A DNA stretch of 32,741 nt from NCBI GenBank assembly GCA_947499595.1, contig CANMOY010000014.1, positions 1 through 32,741 on the forward strand, read 5' to 3'. Under the pieces are notes generated by a model. It had not been told where the DNA came from, ran no database searches, and worked only from the letters and a program-made list of their open reading frames with translations. The DNA is from an uncultured Mesonia sp. (GTDB lineage: Bacteria > Bacteroidota > Bacteroidia > Flavobacteriales > Flavobacteriaceae). Shown here piece by piece: positions 7,911 through 15,955 of the stretch. The stretch's first letter is position 1, and each line of letters opens with the position of its first letter. A program made the translations under genes and the position numbers.

Positions 7911-8013
7911 TTAATATTCGTTATAATAGTTGTCCTTTATCCGGATACAATTGTTACAAAATCCTTTTAGCAGCAGGTTTACTTCTTCTGCCTGAAACCA
8001 CTCCGGCAAAGGC
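7911..8013 (-). pseudogene. Fur-family C-terminal remnant
   Basis: On the minus strand from about 8013 to TAA at 7911, one frame reads LPEWFQAEEVNLLLKGFCNN and then CIRIKDNYYNEY. It aligns with the C-termini of the three intact Fur proteins of this island (NLPDDYEINDLNLVLKG-CKNC and NLPEGYVAEDINLVVKG-CEKC), including the second CxxC. It has no start codon and no DNA-binding domain. It is joined, in another frame, to the 3' end of the P450 remnant. A deletion between a lost fourth fur gene and a P450 gene is the simplest explanation. Confidence 0.7.
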
Positions 8014-8410
8014 ACTTTTGCTCTTCATCTTTCTCCCATTTACCAATGTATGTTTCCCAGTAGCTCTTTTGAATTTTTAGGAACCCCCGCAGGCTATCCG
8101 GTTTCATCAAAGACATAGACATTTCATTTCTTTGCCTGTATGCTGAATTATTCAGTGTCTGGACACCCTTCTGGAGGAATAATGTTTTTTGCACTCTTTT
8201 AGGAGCAGCGTCTTTTCGCTGAAACTTTTCAGTGTCATAGAAAACCTCCGCGGCTTCTTTTCCACTCATGCAGATCGTTTCCTTTAACATCAAACGGGTT
8301 CTAAAAATATCGGACCAAAGCTTTTGACGCTTTTTCTGAATAAATTCATAGCCGTCACGAAGTAGCGTCAAACTACTATCGATGTTTTTGTCTTTCGGAA
8401 TAGTTCTCAT
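8014..8410 (-). pseudogene. Truncated cytochrome P450, CYP152-like (fatty-acid hydroxylase type), N-terminal remnant
   Basis: Residues 1 to about 128 from the ATG at 8410 match, from memory, the start of CYP152 peroxygenases such as Bacillus subtilis YbdT: IPKDKNIDSSLTLLRDGYEF, ICMSGKEAAEVFYDTEKFQR, then PKRVQKTLF and a WEKDEE at the break. The family is about 415 aa; here everything after WEKDEE is gone, including the heme-binding cysteine loop, so no P450 activity is possible. The frame then runs on as CLCRSGFRQKK until a stop at 7979. That tail is out-of-frame sequence of the adjoining Fur remnant. The join is near 8010-8030. It lies between the CDF and dihydrolipoamide dehydrogenase genes. 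Confidence 0.8.
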
Positions 8411-8538
8411 GCTCTTTACATTTTTAAAATATTTATTTTATTTTTTAGACCATAAACTTAAACTTAATACAAACTGATTTAAGTCTTATGAAATGATTAA
8501 AAACTGCCTAATCCGATTTTACAATTAAATTAAGGCCG

Positions 8539-9942
8539 TTAAATATGCAACGCTCTGTCTTCGGTGGCTGCCAGACAGGCCTCTTTAAAGGTTTCTGAAA
8601 AAGTTGGGTGCCCGTGGGACATCCTTGCAACATCTTCGGCAGATGCCCTGAATTCCATCGCTACCACCGCTTCGGTATAGCTGTCTGCAATGCGTGGCCC
8701 TATCATATGCACTCCCAATATCTCATCAGTTTCTTTATCTGCGATTACTTTTATGAAGCCGTCGGTGTCCATACTTATTTTCGCCCTTGCGTTGGCCTTA
8801 AAAGGAAAAGAGCCTGTTTTAATACTTCTTCCTGCTTCTTTCAATTCTTCTTCGGTTAAGCCTACCCCGGCCACTTCGGGCTGGGTATAAACAATATTAG
8901 GAATAAGCGAATAATTGATATGTGGCTTTTGATCTGCTATCCTTTCGGCTACAAAAACGCCCTCTTCACTGGCTTTATGGGCAAGCATTGCCCCTCGGAT
9001 TACATCCCCAATGGCATATACACCCTTGACATTGGTTTCAAGGTTCTCATTTACCGTTACCTGTCCTTTCTCATTGGTTTCCACGCCAATGTTTTCAAGG
9101 CCTAAATTGGCGGTGTACGGTTTCCGGCCAATGGCCATAAGGCAATAGTCGCCTTCTAAATTCATTTCTTTTTTATCGGACAGGTTTTCCGCTTTCAATT
9201 CAACTTTGTTGTCCGTTGCTGTTGCATTGGTCACTTTATGTTCCAAATAAAACTCAATTCCCTGTTTTCTTAGGGAACGATGCAATTGATGTCCCAGTGC
9301 GCCATCCATAGTGGCGATGAGGCTATCAAAATATTCCACAATAGACACCTTAGAGCCCAGGCGGGCGAAAACAGAACCTATCTCAACCCCGATAACGCCT
9401 CCACCAACGACCAATAAATGGTCGGGAATTTCCTGTAGCACAAGGGCCTCGGTAGAAGAGATTATCCTTTTTTTATCGATTTTAATATTGGGCAAGGAAG
9501 CGGGTTTGGACCCTGTGGCAATGATAATTTTATCGGTTTCTATAGTTTCCGTTTTAGCTTCGGCCTTAATCTCAATCGTGTTTTTGTCCTTGATGGTGCC
9601 GTGGCCTTCATAGACGGTAACTTTGTTCTTTTTCATCAGATACCCAACGCCATTGATGATTTCCTGTACCACATCCTGAACCCTTTGGTTCATTTTTTTG
9701 ATATCGACATTGGCTTCTTTTACATCAATCCCAAAATTTTCGAATTGATGTTTGAGTTTGTAATAATGCTCAGAGGCTTCAAGCCAGGCTTTTGACGGGA
9801 TACAGCCCACGTTAAGGCAGGTGCCGCCAAGCGTGCTGTACCTTTCAATAATGGCTACTTTTAATCCTAATTGGGCGCAACGTATAGCGCTTACATACCC
9901 GCCAGGGCCAGAGCCTATAATTGTTACATCATATTTTTCCAT
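8539..9942 (-). CDS. lpdA: Dihydrolipoamide dehydrogenase (E3-type flavoprotein)
   Basis: 467 aa, full length. It starts MEKYDVTIIGSGPGGYVSAI (FAD-binding GxGxxG). The redox disulfide is C42/C47 in GGTCLNVGCIPSK, the NAD-binding motif is VVGGGVIGVEIGSVFARLG, a second FAD motif is VYAIGDV, and the active-site H445/E450 is in HGHPTFSE of the dimerisation domain. It oxidises dihydrolipoamide with NAD+ in 2-oxoacid dehydrogenase complexes. No E1 or E2 gene is nearby, so this is an extra copy within the metal block, perhaps for thiol redox repair. It lacks the C-terminal vicinal cysteines of mercuric reductase, so MerA is unlikely. It sits downstream of a Fur gene (87-bp gap) in the same direction. 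Confidence 0.9.
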   Translation of the reverse strand: MEKYDVTIIGSGPGGYVSAIRCAQLGLKVAIIERYSTLGGTCLNVGCIPSKAWLEASEHYYKLKHQFENFGIDVKEANVDIKKMNQRVQDVVQEIINGVGYLMKKNKVTVYEGHGTIKDKNTIEIKAEAKTETIETDKIIIATGSKPASLPNIKIDKKRIISSTEALVLQEIPDHLLVVGGGVIGVEIGSVFARLGSKVSIVEYFDSLIATMDGALGHQLHRSLRKQGIEFYLEHKVTNATATDNKVELKAENLSDKKEMNLEGDYCLMAIGRKPYTANLGLENIGVETNEKGQVTVNENLETNVKGVYAIGDVIRGAMLAHKASEEGVFVAERIADQKPHINYSLIPNIVYTQPEVAGVGLTEEELKEAGRSIKTGSFPFKANARAKISMDTDGFIKVIADKETDEILGVHMIGPRIADSYTEAVVAMEFRASAEDVARMSHGHPTFSETFKEACLAATEDRALHI

Positions 9943-10029
9943 ATTCGTAAATTTTTTAATTAAATAAGGTGGGGGAAACCTTAAGCTGACCAGGGGCGCA
10001 AGGGTTCAGTTTTAAGGTACTCCCACCTA

Positions 10030-10443
10030 TTATTTTTTACTACAATTTTTACATACCCCTTTTAATACCAGGTTCAAATCGTTTATTTCATAATCGTCCG
10101 GCAAGTTTTGTTTCGATATTCTATCCGGCAAGCAAATAGTTTTTCCGCAAACGGTACAATGAAAATGCATATGTAAATCTGAGATGTTTTCATCAGAAAG
10201 TGCATATTTTGCAACGGCCGTTCCATCGTCAATTTGGTGCACCATGCTTTTTTTCTCAAAGAGCTTTATCGTCCTATAGAAAGTGGTCTTATTGGCTGTT
10301 TTGATATTTTTATGGATAAAGACTTTTTGCATTTCATTTAAACTTACCGCATAAGTTTTCCTTTTGAGGTATTTGTAAATTTTCAACCTCATTTCAGTGG
10401 AACGTATCCCTTTGGACGATAATTTTTTTTCCGTTTTTGTCAT
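10030..10443 (-). CDS. Fur-family metal-responsive transcriptional repressor (copy 1)
   Basis: 137 aa. The N-terminal winged helix spans about 1-80 (GIRSTEMRLKIYKYLKRKTY, then TTFYRTIKLFEKK). The C-terminal dimerisation domain has metal ligands H91, H93 and H95 (HMHFHC) and structural zinc pairs C96xxC99 and C131xxC134. It resembles Zur/Fur regulators that repress metal genes when the cation is bound. It follows the P1B-4 ATPase gene with a 38-bp gap and probably belongs to its operon. It is close to the copy at 13371-13835, so the two look like tandem-duplication products. The sensed metal cannot be told from sequence. Confidence 0.88.
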   Translation of the reverse strand: MTKTEKKLSSKGIRSTEMRLKIYKYLKRKTYAVSLNEMQKVFIHKNIKTANKTTFYRTIKLFEKKSMVHQIDDGTAVAKYALSDENISDLHMHFHCTVCGKTICLPDRISKQNLPDDYEINDLNLVLKGVCKNCSKK

Positions 10444-10481
10444 TTTATATTCTTTCGAAAAACAGTCTAAGTCCGGATTTT

Positions 10482-13010
10482 CTATTCTTTTTTATAAGCC
10501 AAAAGCCTTAACGCATTAAAAACCACCAGTAGTGTGGAACCTTCATGGATTACAACCGCCATTCCAATATTTGCCAAGCCGAATATGGTTGAAGGTATAA
10601 GTAGGGCAACAATACCAAGGCTTACCCAAAGGTTCTGTCTGATAATCGCCTTTGCCTTCCTGCTTAAGCCTATGGCAAAGGGCAGGGTTTCCAACTTGTC
10701 GGCCATTAGCGCAATATCCGCCGTTTCCAGGGCCACATCACTTCCAGCAGCACCCATAGCTATTCCTACAGTGCTGTTTGCCATGGCAGGGGCATCATTA
10801 ACGCCATCGCCCACCATTGCCACCTTGGATTCCTTTTCTTTTAATTCTTTTATAGCATCCACTTTTTCTTCCGGCAATAGGCTCCCCCAGGCATCGGTCA
10901 ATCCTATTTCTTCTGCTACAGCGTCTGCTACCTTCTGGTTATCACCGGTAAGCATGATCATTCGTTTAATGCCGATTTCTTTTAATTTTTTAAGGGTTCC
11001 CTTGGCGGCTTCACGAGGGGTATCCATCAGGGCGATGATACCTATATATTCTTTGTTCCTTCTTATGAGCATTGTGGTATTTCCACCACCTTCAAGTTCT
11101 TTTACTTTATTCGATATTTCTTCGGATGGTATTGCTTCATCGAGGTCTTCGTACAAGTCAAGGTTTCCAATATAGATTTTATCCTTGCCAAAGGACGCTT
11201 TGATACCTTTTCCTAGAACCGCTTCCAAATCTGACGCATCGGTAATATCAGTACCTTTCAGACGCTCTTTCCCATCCCTTACGACGGCTTTGGCCAAAGG
11301 GTGGTCGCTCAAGTTTTCAACGGCAACGGCTATCTTTAACAGTTCATTTTCTTCAATATTTCCCAGTGGTACTACTTCGGTAAGTTTGGGCTTGCCTTCG
11401 GTAAGCGTGCCCGTTTTATCAAAAGCCAAAGCGGTAATGACCCCTAAATCCTCAAGTGGTCGCCCACCTTTGATAAGTACACCGCCCCGTGCTGCCCGTG
11501 CCACACCGCTTAATACCGCACTTGGTGTTGAAATGGCGAGTGCACAGGGGCTGGCAGCTACCAATACTGCCATTGCACGGTAAAAACTGGCACTAAACGG
11601 TTCATCAATGACCAAAAAGGCAAAGAGTAGGATACTAACCAATATCAGTACGGATGGTACAAAATATTTTTCAAACTTGTCGGTCAACAGTTGGGTAGGG
11701 GATTTCTGGGTCTGTGCCTCATTCACCAATTTGACCAGTCGGGACAGCGTAGAGTCTTTGGCTTCTTTGATTACCTTTATTTCCAGAGTATTATTACCGT
11801 TGATAGTTCCAGCAAAAACGCGGTTTTCGTCCTTGATATCATCGTCTGCTGAATAGTCCTTGCCCGTATCTTCCACAGGAATTTTGTCCACAGGTACACT
11901 TTCCCCTGTGATAGGTGCTTGGTTGACACTGCTTTTTCCTTTGACCACAACACCATCGGCAGATATTTTACTGTTGGGCTTGACCACAATGATATCACCT
12001 ATAATTAATTTTTCAATCCCGACTTCTTCTGTCTTGCCATCTTTTTTGAGCAATGCCGTTTTTGGTGCCAAATCTGCCAGTGCCGCAATGGACTTTCGGG
12101 CCTTTTCCATTGCATAATGTTCAAGGGCGTGCCCCAAACTAAACAGGAACAATAACAATGCACCTTCTGCCCATTCTCCCAGAATGGCGGCACCAATGGC
12201 GGCAACCAACATTAAGAAGTCAATTTCAAAACCGCCTTTGGCGACGGTCTGTACTGCTTCCTTGGCCGTAAAGAAACCACCGAAAAAGTAAGCGCCAATG
12301 TATAAAGTAAGACTGACCCAATCTGGGATGGATTCCACATAGGAAAGGCCGAAACCTATTCCGAGAAGTGCCCCACAGATAATGGAAAAAATGAGCTCCG
12401 TATTTTTACCGAAAATACCACCGTGGGCGTGCTCTTCTCCTTCCTCGTGGGTCTCGCCTTCTTTGTGCTCGTGTCCCTCTGTGGAAGTTTGCTCTTTAGT
12501 CTCTTCCTTCTTTGAACGCTCCTGTTTTTTGGATGCTTTGGTGTAATCATTTTCGTTTGAAGCACTGCGTTGAACCTGAAGGTCTTCCTTTTCAATTTGT
12601 TTGCTTATTTCATCAAAATTTGTTTGCTTTTTATCAAACTCAAGTCGTACCATTCCAGAGCCTGAAACGGAAGCTTCCAAAACTCCATTGATTGCCAAAA
12701 GGCTTTTCTCTATGGAACGAGCGTGCCTTGTATGTCTAATCCCCTCAACCTCTAAAAGAAGATGACCATATTTTTCTGTAATTTCTGCCCCGGCATTTTC
12801 CGCCAAAGATTGAATTCGGTCAATAGAGATAATGTCCGGATCATAATGAAAGCACAGTTGCGGCACCGTATCTTCCTGATCATCTACTATATGTACTTTT
12901 TCAAGACCCTCTTTGGCCTCTAATTCAGCAATGAGCCTTTGCACACAAGTGTCTTTTTCATTTGGCACCTGAGGTAGCAATACCGGAATTTTTAGTTGTA
13001 GCTTTTTCAT
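10482..13010 (-). CDS. P1B-4-type heavy-metal ATPase (Co2+/Fe2+/Zn2+ exporter) with His-rich linker
   Basis: 842 aa, larger than usual. Residues 1-150 look like two degenerate HMA-type modules without CxxC. A His/Glu-rich linker at 179-197 (GHEHKEGETHEEGEEHAHGG) could bind metal. The pump core has TGES (368-371), S487-P488-C489 in AASPCALAIS, D531KTGTLT, SDHPLAKA and GDGVNDAPA. An HEGST motif (822-826) is in the last helix. SPC plus HEG(G/S)T defines the P1B-4 class, associated in characterised members with Co2+, Fe2+ or Zn2+ export, and sets it apart from the CPC pump at 3435-5363. The STAS-like gene ends 4 bp upstream and Fur copy 1 follows, so it is central to this operon. Exact substrate unknown. 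Confidence 0.88.
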   Translation of the reverse strand: MKKLQLKIPVLLPQVPNEKDTCVQRLIAELEAKEGLEKVHIVDDQEDTVPQLCFHYDPDIISIDRIQSLAENAGAEITEKYGHLLLEVEGIRHTRHARSIEKSLLAINGVLEASVSGSGMVRLEFDKKQTNFDEISKQIEKEDLQVQRSASNENDYTKASKKQERSKKEETKEQTSTEGHEHKEGETHEEGEEHAHGGIFGKNTELIFSIICGALLGIGFGLSYVESIPDWVSLTLYIGAYFFGGFFTAKEAVQTVAKGGFEIDFLMLVAAIGAAILGEWAEGALLLFLFSLGHALEHYAMEKARKSIAALADLAPKTALLKKDGKTEEVGIEKLIIGDIIVVKPNSKISADGVVVKGKSSVNQAPITGESVPVDKIPVEDTGKDYSADDDIKDENRVFAGTINGNNTLEIKVIKEAKDSTLSRLVKLVNEAQTQKSPTQLLTDKFEKYFVPSVLILVSILLFAFLVIDEPFSASFYRAMAVLVAASPCALAISTPSAVLSGVARAARGGVLIKGGRPLEDLGVITALAFDKTGTLTEGKPKLTEVVPLGNIEENELLKIAVAVENLSDHPLAKAVVRDGKERLKGTDITDASDLEAVLGKGIKASFGKDKIYIGNLDLYEDLDEAIPSEEISNKVKELEGGGNTTMLIRRNKEYIGIIALMDTPREAAKGTLKKLKEIGIKRMIMLTGDNQKVADAVAEEIGLTDAWGSLLPEEKVDAIKELKEKESKVAMVGDGVNDAPAMANSTVGIAMGAAGSDVALETADIALMADKLETLPFAIGLSRKAKAIIRQNLWVSLGIVALLIPSTIFGLANIGMAVVIHEGSTLLVVFNALRLLAYKKE

Positions 13011-13014
13011 ATCC

Positions 13015-13374
13015 CTATTGGTTTAATATCCATCTTTTAGCTTCTTCCTTTTCGGTAAAGTCGAAATATTTAACTTCCGAGCTTGTAAAAAAATCAGTGG
13101 CTTTAGCAGCCCATTCCTGCCATTCTTTTTCACCCACAAAGGCCATCTTTCCATAATCTGAAATATGGGCGGTATCAACTTTTAAATCTTCCCATAAGCC
13201 TTTGAGATCGTAGCCCTTAAAGTTAACTAGTTCAAAAAAGAAATTCACCTTATTTCCATTTTTGACAATATTATGTATCAAAGGATGGATTTTCTCTATA
13301 TCCTCTTTAGTAATCTTACCGCTTATTGAAGCGGATATCAAATTGCTTTTTTCGACATTTTTGATTCGTATCAT
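13015..13374 (-). CDS. STAS/SpoIIAA-like small protein
   Basis: 119 aa. The pattern GKITKEDIEKIHPLIHNIVK, VNFFFELVNFKGYDLKGLWE, MAFVGEKEWQEWAAKATDFF, FDFTEKEEAKRW matches the SpoIIAA-like (DUF3478) family as I know it: a single alpha/beta domain of unknown role, not the sporulation anti-anti-sigma factor itself. No signal peptide, so cytoplasmic. Its ATG overlaps the TGA of the Fur gene upstream (ATGA at 13371-13374) and it ends 4 bp before the P1B-4 ATPase, so translation of the three is probably coupled. A regulatory or membrane-associated role alongside the pump is plausible but unproven. Confidence 0.75.
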   Translation of the reverse strand: MIRIKNVEKSNLISASISGKITKEDIEKIHPLIHNIVKNGNKVNFFFELVNFKGYDLKGLWEDLKVDTAHISDYGKMAFVGEKEWQEWAAKATDFFTSSEVKYFDFTEKEEAKRWILNQ

Positions 13375-13835
13375 TGTTTTAAGTTTTTATGAGCAGATTG
13401 GTCTATGTTATATTTTAGCTTCTTTGCTTTTTGGCATTTTACACATGCCCCCTTCAAAACTAAATTTACTTCGGTTATTTCGTATTTGTCAGGTAAATTT
13501 TCCTGTGGAACTTTATTGGGCAAACAGAAGGTTTTGCTGCAATTCATACAGTGAAGGTGTAAGTGTAGATCCAGCGAATTCTTATCAGAATATGCATATT
13601 TTGCGGTAGCCGTACCGTCATCAATTTGATGTATAATCCCTTTCTTTTGAAATAATTTTATACTCCGATAAATTGTTGTTCTATCTCGTGTATGTTTACT
13701 TTTTTTAACGAAAGCCGTTTCTATTTCCCTTAATGTTACAGCATAAAACTTTCTTTTGAGATATTTATAAATAAATAATCTCATTTTGGTAGGTCTAATC
13801 CCGTTGTTTCTAAGTGTTTCTTCGGCTTTGGTCAT
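13371..13835 (-). CDS. Fur-family regulator (copy 2)
   Basis: 154 aa. Same architecture as copy 1: winged helix with GIRPTKMRLFIYKYLKRKFY and TTIYRSIKLFQKKG, ligand cluster HLHLHC, and zinc pairs CMNC and CVKC. It has a longer basic C-terminal tail (KAKKLKYNIDQSAHKNLKQ) than copies 1 and 3. The phrase VHQIDDGTA/IHQIDDGTA is shared with copy 1, suggesting recent common descent. It follows copy 3 after 9 bp and overlaps the STAS-like gene by 4 bp. Metal specificity cannot be decided; the presence of three Fur paralogues suggests different metals or promoters. Confidence 0.88.
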   Translation of the reverse strand: MTKAEETLRNNGIRPTKMRLFIYKYLKRKFYAVTLREIETAFVKKSKHTRDRTTIYRSIKLFQKKGIIHQIDDGTATAKYAYSDKNSLDLHLHLHCMNCSKTFCLPNKVPQENLPDKYEITEVNLVLKGACVKCQKAKKLKYNIDQSAHKNLKQ

Positions 13836-13844
13836 CTCATAAAA

Positions 13845-14261
13845 TTAAACGCCACTACATTTCTCACATATTCCCTTTACTACCAGATTGATATCCTCTG
13901 CCACATAGCCTTCGGGCAGGTTTATCTGAGGGATTTTGTGCTCTGTAAGGCACACGGTTTCCCCGCAACTATTGCAATGAAAATGTAAGTGAAGGTCGTT
14001 TCCCACCTCACATTCACAATTGTCTTCGCACAGGGCATATTTAATGATGCCGGTGCCATCCTCAATTTGATGCACGATTCCTTTTTCTTCAAATGTCTTC
14101 ATAGTACGGAAAAGCGTACTCCTTTCCGAGCTTTCGAAATCCTTTCCAAGGTCGCCTAAGCTAACGGCCACATTCAGTTGTGCCAGCCGTCTATAGGTCA
14201 TCAAGCGCATTGCCGTAGGGCGGATGCCTTTGCTTTCCAACTTTTTTACTATTTTTTCCAT
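13845..14261 (-). CDS. Fur-family regulator (copy 3)
   Basis: 138 aa. Winged helix (GIRPTAMRLMTYRRLAQLNV, SERSTLFRTMKTFEEKG), an extra acidic/Cys stretch ALCEDNCECEVGNDLHLHFHC at about 76-96, then CNSC and CEKC zinc pairs. The additional C-x-C (NCEC) before the HLHFHC ligands is absent in copies 1 and 2 and may give it a different sensing site. It lies directly downstream of the PII-like gene (15-bp gap) and upstream of copy 2. It therefore links the Czc efflux genes to the P1B-4 ATPase operon and could coordinate both. Confidence 0.88.
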   Translation of the reverse strand: MEKIVKKLESKGIRPTAMRLMTYRRLAQLNVAVSLGDLGKDFESSERSTLFRTMKTFEEKGIVHQIEDGTGIIKYALCEDNCECEVGNDLHLHFHCNSCGETVCLTEHKIPQINLPEGYVAEDINLVVKGICEKCSGV

Positions 14262-14276
14262 TTGCTATAAAAGTAT

Positions 14277-14615
14277 TTAGGGGTCGTAACGCTTTATGGA
14301 TTCCCCGGTTTTTATCTGGAAGGCATCTTCAATATCGGAAAGATAAATTATTCCGTCACCGGGTTCAGTTGTTTTTGCATTCTCAAGGATAATATCTATT
14401 GCTGATTGTGCTTCTTCGTTTTGACATACCAGTTCTAACTTTACAACCGGACTGTCTGTTACACGGAAATCTAAAGAAGGTGATGCGCCTTTTGCTTTAA
14501 AAGCCCCGGTACCTTCCCCCTGGGAAAGCGTCATACTTTTGAATCCACTTTCACTAAGGGATTCTATCACTTTTTGAACTCGTTTCGGTTTTATAAATGC
14601 TTTTATTTCTTTCAT
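14277..14615 (-). CDS. PII-like protein linked to heavy-metal efflux (PII-NG type)
   Basis: 112 aa with the GlnB-type ferredoxin-like fold: MKEIKAFIKPKRVQKVIESL at the start, T-loop region GEGTGAFKAKGASPSLDFRV (35-54), VVKLELVCQNEEAQSAIDII, and the GDGIIYLSDIEDAFQIKTGE C-terminus typical of PII. The T-loop does not have the uridylylated tyrosine context of nitrogen-regulatory GlnB/GlnK. A PII branch encoded beside CzcA/CusA-type RND pumps (called PII-NG in the literature) is known, and this position just after czcB fits it. Likely trimeric and cytoplasmic; the ligand and partner are unknown, with the RND pump an obvious candidate. Confidence 0.8.
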   Translation of the reverse strand: MKEIKAFIKPKRVQKVIESLSESGFKSMTLSQGEGTGAFKAKGASPSLDFRVTDSPVVKLELVCQNEEAQSAIDIILENAKTTEPGDGIIYLSDIEDAFQIKTGESIKRYDP

Positions 14616-14711
14616 TGCTGTAATATTAATTTTAGTATTAAGGATGAACCCTCTGGAATTTTAATTAAGACAAACATTTAACAGAGAGTCCATCCATCTA
14701 ATTTTTTTAAT

Positions 14712-15935
14712 TTAATGACCATGGGAAGTCTGGCTTTTCTGCATTTCAGAAACCAGATAATAGGCATTATTATAGGCAACCAACGTACCTTCAGGCAGAG
14801 GCTCCAGCAGTTTAATTTCAACCCAACCATCTTCATTTATTCCCGTTCTAACCTGCACTGGTTTCAATTCCCATTCGGTTTCACCATCTTCCTGGTGTTT
14901 TTGGGCCGTAAAGATGTAGGGATTTCCTTCTTCTTCAATTATTGCTTCTTCCGGTAAGGCAGGAACAGCTTCTTCACCGGTCCTGATTTTTCCGTTTATA
15001 TACATCCCCGGAATTAGAAAATCTTCTTTATTATCGATTTCTGCATGCACATGTACCGCTTTGGGGTTTTGTTCAAATTGTTTCCCCACGGAATAAATCT
15101 CTCCCGTTAAATTACTTCCAGGAACCGATTCCAGCGTAAAAGAAATTTTTTGACCTTCTTTAACCTTATAAATATCTTTTTCAAAAACCATTAGATCGGC
15201 ATGAACATGTTCATTATCAACTACCATAAACATACTGGTTTGTGGTTCTACATATTGGCCAATTTGCACCTTTACTTTTTCTATATAACCTTCAATAGGA
15301 CTAACTACCGGGATATATTCGTAAAGTTCCCCATTTCTAACCCTGGAAACACTAAGGTTTAACTGACGTAATTGTGATTCATATCCACGTACTTCACCTT
15401 GTACAGACTGATAATCTGCCTGTGTTTGTTGAAAAGATTTCCCCGACCCTACTTCGGCTTCATATAATCGTTTTTGCCTTGCAAATTCCTTTTCCAAAAA
15501 CTGCATCCGGTTATAGGCGTTAATATAGTCCGTTTGGATTTTCGTCAAAGTAGGATGGGAAAGGTACGCCAGTATCTGACCCTTATTAACTTTATCCCCT
15601 TCAATAACTTTTATTGAATTTATATTGCCCCCTAAGACGGCCGTAACTGTAGCTTCGTATTGAGGCAGCACTTCTAGTTGTCCATTGGCTTCCACTATTC
15701 CTGATAATGCTTTCTTAGGTAAGGTATCTAATTTGATTCCCAAACTATTAAATTTCATCTCTGAAAGATGTACCGAGCGCATCCCGCCTTCTTCTTCATT
15801 GTGACCTTTTGTTTCTTTAGAATCCGATGCTTTAGTCTCCTGAGTATCTTTTTCCGAATTAGAATTTTCTTCACACCCCAAAAACAATGTAAGTGATAAG
15901 GCAAGCATTAAAATATTTATTGATCTTATGTTCAT
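14712..15935 (-). CDS. czcB: CzcB-like periplasmic adaptor (membrane fusion) lipoprotein of RND metal efflux
   Basis: 407 aa. The signal sequence MNIRSINILMLALSLTLFLGC ends in a lipobox with Cys21, so it is a lipoprotein. A charged, His-containing linker (about 24-52) follows. The core starts VEANGQLEVLPQYEATVTAV, with lipoyl-like halves flanking a coiled-coil hairpin (about 135-195: YINAYNRMQFLEKEFARQKR). The C-terminal beta domains end in SHGH. It bridges the inner-membrane pump and the outer-membrane channel. The gene follows the CzcA-CzcC fusion after 20 bp and they surely form one complex. Metal preference depends on the pump. Confidence 0.9.
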   Translation of the reverse strand: MNIRSINILMLALSLTLFLGCEENSNSEKDTQETKASDSKETKGHNEEEGGMRSVHLSEMKFNSLGIKLDTLPKKALSGIVEANGQLEVLPQYEATVTAVLGGNINSIKVIEGDKVNKGQILAYLSHPTLTKIQTDYINAYNRMQFLEKEFARQKRLYEAEVGSGKSFQQTQADYQSVQGEVRGYESQLRQLNLSVSRVRNGELYEYIPVVSPIEGYIEKVKVQIGQYVEPQTSMFMVVDNEHVHADLMVFEKDIYKVKEGQKISFTLESVPGSNLTGEIYSVGKQFEQNPKAVHVHAEIDNKEDFLIPGMYINGKIRTGEEAVPALPEEAIIEEEGNPYIFTAQKHQEDGETEWELKPVQVRTGINEDGWVEIKLLEPLPEGTLVAYNNAYYLVSEMQKSQTSHGH

Positions 15936-15955
15936 ATCGTTTTCTTTCTTAGTTT

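Noticed and set aside
7979-8013. Final residues CLCRSGFRQKK of the P450 frame as real coding sequence
   Set aside because: The same bases in another frame encode a clear Fur-like tail, so this is read-through after a deletion.
8539-9942. Mercuric reductase
   Set aside because: It has the redox disulfide of the family, but no N-terminal HMA domain and no C-terminal Cys pair; HGHPTFSE and length fit dihydrolipoamide dehydrogenase.
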